From Nitrososphaerales archaeon (lineage in GTDB: Archaea > Thermoproteota > Nitrososphaeria > Nitrososphaerales > CADDZS01): DNA of 8,766 bases. This document shows, piece after piece, positions 1 to 4,545 of this stretch (the first letter of the stretch is position 1; each line of letters opens with the position of its first letter). Position numbers and translations under genes: made by a program. Where the stretch lies: positions 1 through 8,766 of the forward strand of contig JASHXQ010000155.1 of NCBI GenBank assembly GCA_030043455.1. Reading direction: 5' to 3'. The notes beneath the pieces were generated by a model that made no database searches, was not told the origin of the DNA, and worked only from the letters and a program-made list of their open reading frames with translations.

Positions 1-36
1 TCTCATGACAATTCCCATTCTATCCCCATCTTGTCT

Positions 37-50
37 GGAAAAAGAAAAGG
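37..50 (-). terminator. Oligo-T tract just after the tRNA-iMet 5' half
   Basis: On the minus strand, CCTTTTCTTTTTCC lies about 6 nt past the interrupted anticodon loop. Oligo-T runs in the non-template strand are the usual archaeal termination signal. If active here it would end a transcript carrying only the 5' tRNA half. If the element is an intron, the tract is simply intronic. No hairpin is needed or seen. Confidence 0.3.
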
Positions 51-55
51 CGACA

Positions 56-95
56 TTATGAGCCCGCCGGGATAACCTGGCTTCCCCACCCCGCT
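56..95 (-). tRNA. 5' half of initiator tRNA-Met (CAU), interrupted after the anticodon
   Basis: Read on the minus strand from 95 downwards, the sequence gives acceptor strand AGCGGGG, linker TG, D-arm GGGA/TCCC around loop AGCCAGGTTA, G26, anticodon-stem strand GCGGG with the three G-C pairs typical of initiators, and loop CTCATAA with anticodon CAT (60-58). This matches the archaeal initiator tRNA-Met pattern closely, including A1 of the acceptor strand. The partner strand CCCGC, the T-arm and the 3' acceptor strand do not follow. The sequence instead runs into T-rich DNA to the window edge, and no 3' half is found in positions 1-55. Either an intron of at least about 55 nt sits at the common 37/38 position with the 3' exon outside the window, or this is a split or degenerate half gene. 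Whether A38 belongs to this exon is undecided. Confidence 0.85.
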
Positions 96-138
96 AGGCT
101 GCTTGAAATTTTTATCACCCGGATCAACGTATTAAAGG
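96..138. promoter_or_regulatory. Divergent promoter region between tRNA-iMet and nfo
   Basis: This spacer of about 43 bp must serve both directions. AT-rich candidates are AAATTTTTATC (107-117) and ATTAAA (131-136). On the plus strand the first box is centred about 27 nt before the TTG at 139, which fits a leaderless nfo transcript. On the minus strand ATTAAA reads TTTAAT about 38 nt before the tRNA 5' end, allowing a short leader. The box assignment is inferred from spacing only. Confidence 0.4.
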
Positions 139-1059
139 TTGACGGGAAAAAATTCTCCTCCGGTACGGTCGATAAAGATCTCGCGAGCCCTTTTGGATTT
201 GAGGAACAAGTCTCAACATCCCGTAGGCATTCATGTTTCGATCGCCGGAAAGATCGATCAGTGTTTCGACCGCGCTGCGGAGCTCGCCTGCCGGGGCACT
301 TTTCAGATTTTTACTTCCAGTCCTCGGCGGTGGGATGCCTCCCCCTTGGATCCGCAGGAAGTCGAGGTCTTTCGCAGGAAGCATGCTGACTCCGGGTACG
401 AAATTTTTGTACACATGCCATATCTTCCTAACTTATCCTCACCCGATCAAACTTTTTACTCCAAATCTATTCAGGTCCTCCAGAGAGAAATCCAGCGATG
501 TGAAGAATTGGGGATAAAGTACTTGGTTTTGCATTTTGGGAGTCATATGGGGACTTCCATCGAGGCAGGGAAAAAGAGAATCGTCACCGCTTGCGAGAAG
601 AGCATTGAGGCAACGAAGAGCTCGGAGGTTCGATTGCTCCTGGAAAACTCTGCTGATCCCAACAGCGTGGGTTCCAACTTTGCAACAATTGGGGGAGTTC
701 TCGAGCTTGTAAATAATCCAAAGAGAATGGGCGTTTGTTTGGACACATGCCACGCTTTCGCGTCGGGTTACGATCTCTCGTCTGTTAGGGCAGTTGCAGC
801 CACGGTAAAAGATTTTGACGGGTCCATTGGGCTGACGAATTTGTATCTGATTCACCTCAACGATTCCAAGGGCTGGCTCGGATCTGCGCTCGATCGACAC
901 GAAGATATCGGAAAGGGAAAAATCGGCCGGTCAGGCATGGAAGCGATCCTAAAGGACAATGCCTTATCCAATCTTCCAGTAATTCTCGAAACCCCCCGAG
1001 ACTACGAAGGAGAGGACAAAGAAAATGTTGCGCTTGCCAAAAAACTAGCGGACGACTAA
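139..1059 (+). CDS. nfo: Endonuclease IV (AP endonuclease, Nfo family)
   Basis: A zinc-dependent hydrolase of the TIM-barrel AP endonuclease 2 family. It cleaves the backbone 5' to abasic sites and removes blocked 3' ends in base excision repair. All nine metal ligands of the E. coli enzyme have counterparts: H92 (VHMPYL), H132 (LHFGSH), E169 (LLLENS), D202 and H205 (GVCLDTCHAF), H239 (IHLNDSK), D252 and H254 (LDRHEDIG), and E284 (ILETP). The family's N-terminal HVSIAG is at 32-37. The start is uncertain. The longest reading begins at TTG 139 (306 aa). TTG 199 would give 286 aa, almost exactly the E. coli length, and has its own TATA-like GATAAAG (170-176) about 26 nt upstream. No ATG is available before HVSIAG. 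The gene ends 9 bp from the convergent RuvC-like gene. Confidence 0.93.
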   Translation: MTGKNSPPVRSIKISRALLDLRNKSQHPVGIHVSIAGKIDQCFDRAAELACRGTFQIFTSSPRRWDASPLDPQEVEVFRRKHADSGYEIFVHMPYLPNLSSPDQTFYSKSIQVLQREIQRCEELGIKYLVLHFGSHMGTSIEAGKKRIVTACEKSIEATKSSEVRLLLENSADPNSVGSNFATIGGVLELVNNPKRMGVCLDTCHAFASGYDLSSVRAVAATVKDFDGSIGLTNLYLIHLNDSKGWLGSALDRHEDIGKGKIGRSGMEAILKDNALSNLPVILETPRDYEGEDKENVALAKKLADD

Positions 1060-1068
1060 GAACTAGTG

Positions 1069-1848
1069 CTACTCAGCGGTGACGTAATCCTGTCCTTCGC
1101 GAAAAGCGATCATCTTAGCGGCCCTCTGATCCCGGGTCTCCGTCCGACCAAAGGTAAACTTGCTTCGCTTTCGTCTCAGAGAGGAAGTACCACTCTCGTT
1201 CACGAGCTGAATCCGAACTCCGGCGTGATACCGAGATTCGAGCCCCATTGCAATTTTCCCCGCAAGGACAGCGTTTCCCGATCCGATCTTTATGACCTTC
1301 CGGACTGGAGGAGCATTATCGATAAGGGCACACACTCTTGCTATAGTATCATCCAGGGATTGTATAACGCAACTTTCGACCTGTCGTTGATTCAAAAAAG
1401 CAGCTATTCCACTGCGTTTTCCTGGATCAACGCCGACTATCAACCAGTCGGTAGGCCTTGCGGGATAAAGATAAGGGAAAATTCTCACCCGAGCGATTCC
1501 CGCATCATCTCCCAAATCCTCAATGCAAAGCACGTTCACATCGTAAAACTGCACCCGTTCCCGCCTCGTCGTGATTACCACCTTCACATTGCCGTCATAA
1601 AACAGCTGTGAGGATCCGTGCGCCACCCCATGAAAAACGTTCGGACTCGTCTGCAATACAAGATCCACGTAACGAAGTCCAGCACGTCTTAGAAGACTAG
1701 TGATTACGTAATACGCTCTGCCGTTGGAAGTCGAAACACCGACTTCAGGCCTAGAATCATGAATTTCTCCTATGCTTCCCACCCAAATGATACGGGCAAT
1801 CGAGTTCGCGGATTTCAAACTTTTAAAGATTGAGAATTGCTTTTCCAT
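1069..1848 (-). CDS. RuvC/YqgF-like RNase H-fold protein with an additional N-terminal domain
   Basis: A predicted 259-residue protein. The C-terminal half carries a RuvC/YqgF-type RNase H fold: strand 1 with VGVDPGKRSGIAAF (D141), a helix rich in aliphatic residues (164-177), KVIKIGSGN (184-192), a YqgF-like strand end QLVNESGTSS (E218), and a C-terminal helix RDQRAAKMIAF with D240. These three acidic positions match the metal-binding set of Holliday-junction resolvases and YqgF nucleases, so nuclease activity on structured DNA or RNA is plausible. The N-terminal half (about 1-130) contains GVSTSNGRAYYVITSLLRRAG and VKVVITTRRER, and I do not recognise it. ATG 1848 is chosen because a TATA-like TTTATC lies about 25 nt upstream; a longer reading from 1974 would overlap the divergent gene. 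It could be a resolvase-like, RNA-processing or inactive nucleic-acid-binding protein. Confidence 0.75.
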   Translation of the reverse strand: MEKQFSIFKSLKSANSIARIIWVGSIGEIHDSRPEVGVSTSNGRAYYVITSLLRRAGLRYVDLVLQTSPNVFHGVAHGSSQLFYDGNVKVVITTRRERVQFYDVNVLCIEDLGDDAGIARVRIFPYLYPARPTDWLIVGVDPGKRSGIAAFLNQRQVESCVIQSLDDTIARVCALIDNAPPVRKVIKIGSGNAVLAGKIAMGLESRYHAGVRIQLVNESGTSSLRRKRSKFTFGRTETRDQRAAKMIAFREGQDYVTAE

Positions 1849-1921
1849 ATTCCTATTGAAGTCCCTTGACGATAAACGTGTGGATTGAACTCTGAGCCCG
1901 ATCGATCTTCTTGCGGCGAGA
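1849..1921. promoter_or_regulatory. Shared divergent promoter region, RuvC-like and RecA-like genes
   Basis: The 73-bp spacer has one clear AT-rich element, CGATAAACG (1870-1878). On the minus strand it reads CGTTTATCG, centred about 25 nt before ATG 1848, which fits a leaderless message. On the plus strand it would place initiation near 1899, about 20 nt before ATG 1922. A single box serving both genes would couple their expression, but this rests on spacing alone. Confidence 0.4.
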
Positions 1922-2569
1922 ATGTCATCGAGGGGCTCTACAACTACGCTCGCCTTTGACAATCCAAGTATCAAGCCTGCGGTGCTTCACAAACTCGCGA
2001 AGCAATTCCTTGCCAACGGTGAAAAAATAACTTTTCTCGATTTCGATTTGCAATTTTCTTCAATGCTTCAGAATCTGTGTCCCCAAGAGTATAATTTGTT
2101 GAACGATGCCGGGCGATTAACAGTTCTGCAACCGACCGACGAGATTCTCGACTTTATCTCGACATTGGCTACCTACGACATGAAGTCCGGTGGTATCATG
2201 GTTCTTGATTCTTTGAATTCGCTTCAAAATCTCTTAACCGACGATCAGCTCACCGAAGGGCAAAAGGAGGCGAATCAGAAGACCGCTCTAGTCATTACCG
2301 TGCTACAGAATATCTCGCGCTTCTTTGAGAAGGCCTTGCTCATAGTTAACATAACTAAGCAGCGTCCGAGATATGCCAATCAGGAAAATTCTCAGTCATG
2401 GGAAAGAACACTGGTGGGAGGAAGAATGATCAGACTCAAAAGTAACATGATTTTTTCTGTCACAAACGACAATTTCGACCCTTCAGTCATCAAGATAGCA
2501 ATTCGGGAATCCCAGGATGATTCTTCCGAGAATGCCAGCGAATACGATTTTCGAGTCTCGGATATCTGA
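1922..2569 (+). CDS. RecA/RadA/KaiC-superfamily protein with degenerate Walker A
   Basis: A predicted 215-residue protein with a RecA-like core: strand TTTLAFDN (7-14), a helix (17-31), strand KITFLDFD (35-42), then a long helix and the Walker B strand GGIMVLDSLNSL (90-101, D96). A further strand ALLIVNITKQRPR (138-150) resembles the sensor strand seen in RadA and KaiC proteins. The P-loop expected near 13-20 reads DNPSIKPA. A lysine (K18) remains, but the flanking glycines and the Ser/Thr that binds magnesium are lost, so ATP hydrolysis is doubtful. This resembles recombinase paralogues that act as structural or mediator subunits. The start is uncertain: codons upstream of ATG 1922, back to CTG 1892, encode SPIDLLAAR, which looks like the normal lead-in to this fold, after a TGA at 1886. 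It is divergent from the RuvC-like gene and ends 2 bp from the next convergent gene. Confidence 0.7.
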   Translation: MSSRGSTTTLAFDNPSIKPAVLHKLAKQFLANGEKITFLDFDLQFSSMLQNLCPQEYNLLNDAGRLTVLQPTDEILDFISTLATYDMKSGGIMVLDSLNSLQNLLTDDQLTEGQKEANQKTALVITVLQNISRFFEKALLIVNITKQRPRYANQENSQSWERTLVGGRMIRLKSNMIFSVTNDNFDPSVIKIAIRESQDDSSENASEYDFRVSDI

Positions 2570-2571
2570 CT

Positions 2572-2994
2572 CTAAGTGAGCGACAGAATATAGTATCCGA
2601 CTGTTAGGGCAATCGCCATCAAGGCTATTCCGCTCACGAAGAACATTTCCGCCGATCTCGCTCGAATGGTTTGCCTTCCGCTCAGGTAGAGCGCATATGC
2701 TCCTAGCGCCCCGATAATATAGCCAAAGAGTATGATGATCGTTTCTGTAACATTTTGAGCATCGGGATTCGCGACGATTGGGCTGAGATTAATCCCGGCT
2801 TCACCGGCATTGGAAATAGCATTGATGAGACCGGCAATGAGAAGATACAACGCGATGAGGTAGAGCCATTCTATGCCCCTATTTTTCAACGATGTCGTAG
2901 AAGTAGGATTCGAAAGACGTTTCCCAATGTCAGATCGAGTGACTCTTTCAGTGAGCCTGGTGGCGGCCGATTGCACTCTCTTCTTGATCCCCAA
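2572..2994 (-). CDS. Small three-helix membrane protein of unknown function
   Basis: A predicted 140-residue protein starting at TTG 2994; no ATG or GTG is available in frame upstream of it. A basic, Ser/Thr-rich N-terminal tail (1-40) is followed by three hydrophobic segments near 41-60, 83-105 and 116-138. Arg and Lys are concentrated in the tail and in the short RQTIRARS loop (107-114), so the positive-inside rule places the N-terminus in the cytoplasm and the C-terminus outside. The loop at about 61-82 would be external and contains one N-glycosylation sequon (N81-V-T). I do not recognise the family and assign no function. The stop lies 2 bp from the convergent RecA-like gene. A palindrome around a TATA-like core lies about 60 bp upstream of the start. 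Confidence 0.75.
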   Translation of the reverse strand: MGIKKRVQSAATRLTERVTRSDIGKRLSNPTSTTSLKNRGIEWLYLIALYLLIAGLINAISNAGEAGINLSPIVANPDAQNVTETIIILFGYIIGALGAYALYLSGRQTIRARSAEMFFVSGIALMAIALTVGYYILSLT

Positions 2995-3050
2995 TTTTAT
3001 CTCGATCCTCGGTATTCTTCTCAGATGGCCAAACAGTAGGGTGCACAGGC

Positions 3051-3069
3051 GCTGGAGTATATCTCCAGC
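3051..3069. promoter_or_regulatory. Palindrome GCTGGAG-TATAT-CTCCAGC, candidate operator on a TATA box
   Basis: Two perfect 7-bp inverted arms flank a 5-bp AT core. Read on the minus strand the core is GATATAC, a TATA-like element that would initiate near 3034 and drive the membrane-protein gene (start 2994) with a leader of about 40 nt. A symmetric site placed over the box is the classic position for a dimeric archaeal repressor that blocks TBP. The DNA could instead act as an RNA hairpin. The symmetry is seen; the role is inferred. Confidence 0.4.
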
Positions 3070-3092
3070 TTATTCATTCCCAAAAATTGTCT

Positions 3093-3197
3093 CTAAATAC
3101 CTTTCCTAGCCAACTGCCTCATCGTTGGTATCAGTATTTTGCGCACTTCTGTAGATGAAAAGTCGACATCTGCCATTAGCTGCGTAAAGTCTTTCAC
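3093..3197 (-). CDS. Possible 34-residue small protein (weak)
   Basis: An open frame from GTG 3197 to TAG at 3095-3093 encodes a peptide beginning MKDFTQLMADVDFSS and ending MRQLARKGI. The composition is protein-like, with likely helices and a basic C-terminus. It has no recognised domain, no clear ribosome-binding site and no well-placed TATA box. An overlapping plus-strand frame (3139-3309) is also open, so the strand cannot be decided from sequence alone. It could be the remnant of a longer gene. Confidence 0.2.
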   Translation of the reverse strand: MKDFTQLMADVDFSSTEVRKILIPTMRQLARKGI

Positions 3198-3220
3198 AAC
3201 GCAGATACTAGAATTTGATT

Positions 3221-3297
3221 ATGTTCTCCGAACCGTTGCCAGGCTGTCCAGCGAACCATCCCTCCTTACAATGAAAGTCAGTTTGTTCCGAGAACGT
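3221..3297. other. Imperfect 13-bp stem-loop, candidate structured RNA
   Basis: Positions 3223-3233 (GTTCTCCGAAC) pair with 3285-3295 (GTTCCGAGAAC) with one C-C mismatch. The stem extends outward by a G-T and an A-T pair, giving 13 positions. Inside, 3234-3238 can pair with 3249-3253 to form a second hairpin stacked directly on the first. The element is outside any confident gene. Read on the minus strand, a TATA-like CATTTAGA (centred near 3333) would start transcription near 3307, just before the stem, and the weak 34-residue ORF follows 24 nt later. Strand and function are unknown. Confidence 0.35.
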
Positions 3298-3425
3298 CGT
3301 AAGGTCTGATCCATCGCAGACGATATGCTCTAAATGAAAGGGTCATCTCTCGCGATTTTTGGGGCGATTACGAGATTATCATCAAGAAATATTAACAGTC
3401 TAGTTTGATCAGAGCACCCGCTCGG

Positions 3426-3469
3426 TTTAATTACCAACTGGTAAGGTAGCCTGCCAAACTGCAAGGGAG
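3426..3469 (+). promoter_or_regulatory. Putative TATA box and Shine-Dalgarno of the zinc-ribbon gene
   Basis: TTTAATTA (3426-3433) would start transcription near 3456. GGAG (3466-3469, within AAGGGAGTGG) then sits 9 nt before the ACG at 3479, a normal ribosome-binding distance. The site matters because it points to ACG 3479 as the translation start. Confidence 0.4.
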
Positions 3470-3478
3470 TGGTTTAGG

Positions 3479-3640
3479 ACGCCGCTTGAGATAGTCTGTG
3501 CTAGTTGTGGAAAGGTTCTATACACAGGATTCGACCTCAGATCTCCTAAGGATGTTATTAGAGCAAACGAAAACAAGTGCAGTGGCTGCGGAAACGATCT
3601 GTCTCCCTCAGATTTCACGATAGAAGTGGTCAAAATCTAG
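3479..3640 (+). CDS. Small zinc-ribbon protein with apparent ACG start
   Basis: The frame encodes 53 residues if read from ACG 3479 as Met: MPLEIVCASCGKVLY at the start, C-S-G-C near the middle, and FTIEVVKI at the end. Two CxxC knuckles (C7/C10 and C34/C37) 23 residues apart form a treble-clef or rubredoxin-like zinc site, probably for nucleic-acid or protein binding. No ATG, GTG or TTG exists in frame between the upstream TAA (3428) and the first Cys. I recall small archaeal zinc ribbons that begin MPLEI, so ACG stands where ATG is expected, one transition away. The possibilities are a true ACG start, a sequencing error or a start-loss mutation. A GGAG lies 9 nt upstream. The stop is 4 bp from the convergent cofE stop. 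The specific role is unknown. Confidence 0.65.
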   Translation, partial: TPLEIVCASCGKVLYTGFDLRSPKDVIRANENKCSGCGNDLSPSDFTIEVVKI

Positions 3641-3651
3641 CCCTCTAGGGC
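3640..3651. other. Small palindrome between convergent stop codons
   Basis: GCCC-TCTA-GGGC forms a 4-bp symmetric stem exactly where the zinc-ribbon and cofE genes end, and includes both stop codons in part. It has no T-run next to it, so a bidirectional terminator role is weak. Confidence 0.2.
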
Positions 3652-4448
3652 GGGTTCCGTAAGCTACTCAAGATTAAGCACTGATCAGCCTCTATTGTGG
3701 TTTTTTTCTCATAGTCGCTTCTCGGTTCGGAAAAAGCTTCGTCAAACCCTCTTATCACCACGATGGGTCTTCCTTCATCCGATTCCCCCATGACAAGTTG
3801 AGCAGCGGATACTAGCTGATCTCCCACGGCTCGGAGGGTCACAGCTAGTTTGTTTCCTAGCAAATCAGGGGTTCCTCGCATGTCTATGGTGGGCTTTATC
3901 CCCACCCAAGCTATCGCAACGCCGACCGTACCAAGTCTGGTGGGCGTGACCCGGCTGTCCGACAGTACTACCCCGAGTCTCTCGATCTCGGTTTTCTGAG
4001 ACCTCGATCTTTCAAGCAAATATTCCCGAAGAACTCGAACAGTTCGAAAAGGATCTTTTGGATACTGGACGGCCCACCCCTTTGGGACATTACTCTTGTC
4101 CACTCCTGAATTGGGGGCGATTGTACCCGAAACTAGAGAAAGAATAAATCCGTGTGTTCCTCCCAACACGGAGTCTGCTTCCTCCATGACTAATTGAGCT
4201 AGCGGCGGTTCCAAGCCATACTTTTCTGCGAGTTTGCGGGCTTTCTCGTTCACCTGCACTTTTGATAAATTCGTCATTCGACCTTCTGATACCGCAGCGT
4301 ACTTACTGGAAATGACAATGATGTCCCCATCCCGGACTTTGACACCGTTATTCTCCAGAGACTTCCAGACCTCAGAGTTTAGATCGAAAGGTTCGACGCG
4401 GATGTGAGCAGAAACGGGGAAAATGGAGAGGCCTGGAGAGGGTACCAT
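3645..4448 (-). CDS. cofE: Coenzyme F420-0:L-glutamate ligase (CofE)
   Basis: The enzyme adds gamma-linked glutamate residues to F420-0 using GTP, the last stage of F420 biosynthesis, in the cytoplasm. The predicted protein is 267 aa, slightly longer than the usual 245-255. Family signatures in order are DIIVISSKYAAVSEGR (42-57), LVMEEAD (86-92), GFILSLVSGTIAPNSGVDKSN (100-120, D117), LSDSR (162-166, D164), GVAIAWVGIKP (176-186), DLLGNKLAVT (195-204), and AAQLVMGESDEGRPIVVIRG (215-234, E222). The acidic residues match the metal and GTP site region of the family. The segment after D164 reads SRVTPTR where CofE proteins usually have a [TS]xGRPxR-like sequence. ATG 4448 is used; a TATA-like TATTGAAT (4474-4481) about 29 nt upstream fits a leaderless message. 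It is divergent from gcvT. A role with another gamma-glutamyl substrate is less likely. Confidence 0.88.
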   Translation of the reverse strand: MVPSPGLSIFPVSAHIRVEPFDLNSEVWKSLENNGVKVRDGDIIVISSKYAAVSEGRMTNLSKVQVNEKARKLAEKYGLEPPLAQLVMEEADSVLGGTHGFILSLVSGTIAPNSGVDKSNVPKGWAVQYPKDPFRTVRVLREYLLERSRSQKTEIERLGVVLSDSRVTPTRLGTVGVAIAWVGIKPTIDMRGTPDLLGNKLAVTLRAVGDQLVSAAQLVMGESDEGRPIVVIRGFDEAFSEPRSDYEKKTTIEADQCLILSSLRNPP

Positions 4449-4545
4449 CCAAAACCGACGGTCCGGTTCAACTATTCAATATGTCGGGTGACTTTCACCT
4501 CAAAACCGAAATAAGCTGGGCAAGCAAAAGTCTTCTCGTTGTTCA
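4449..4545. promoter_or_regulatory. Divergent promoter region between cofE and gcvT
   Basis: The 97-bp spacer holds ATTCAATAT (4474-4482), which on the minus strand lies about 29 nt before the cofE ATG, and GAAATAAGC (4508-4516) on the plus strand, centred about 34 nt before the gcvT TTG. The two boxes are separate, so the genes need not be co-regulated. No operator symmetry is evident. Confidence 0.4.

Larger units (their letters stand above)
2995..3478. other. Intergenic gap of about 480 bp with several structured elements
   Basis: This is the only long stretch here without a confident gene. From left to right it holds a perfect 7+7 palindrome around TATAT (3051-3069), a possible 34-residue minus-strand ORF (3093-3197), an imperfect 13-bp stem-loop (3221-3297), and a stretch (3298-3420) in which I see only AT-rich patches such as AAATATTAA near 3387. 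It ends with the putative promoter and ribosome-binding site of the zinc-ribbon gene (3426-3469). I see no tRNA, no box C/D pair and no transposon ends with flanking duplications. Confidence 0.6.

Noticed and set aside
124..414. Minus-strand open frame antisense to the beginning of nfo
   Set aside because: It has no recognisable motif, and the opposite strand encodes conserved endonuclease IV.
439..900. Minus-strand open frame of 153 codons inside nfo
   Set aside because: A shadow of nfo. The plus strand contains most of the zinc ligands across this span.
1066..1611. Plus-strand open frame of 181 codons opposite the RuvC-like gene
   Set aside because: Its composition is irregular and it lacks motifs, whereas the minus strand shows the RNase H-fold signature.
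1849..1974. N-terminal extension of the RuvC-like gene to an ATG at 1974 (301 aa instead of 259)
   Set aside because: The extra 42 codons lie antisense to the start of the RecA-like gene, and the TATA-like box at 1870-1878 would fall inside the coding sequence. ATG 1848 has correct promoter spacing.
2755..3109. Two plus-strand open frames opposite and beyond the membrane-protein gene
   Set aside because: They overlap a clear three-helix protein on the minus strand, and their translations show no fold-like pattern.
3139..3309. Plus-strand 56-codon frame with a TTG start in the intergenic gap
   Set aside because: It is Ser/Arg-rich with no domain and overlaps the stem-loop. Not strong enough to list as a gene; kept only as a finding.
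3427..3633. Minus-strand open frame of 68 codons
   Set aside because: It is antisense to the zinc ribbon, whose paired CxxC motifs are convincing.
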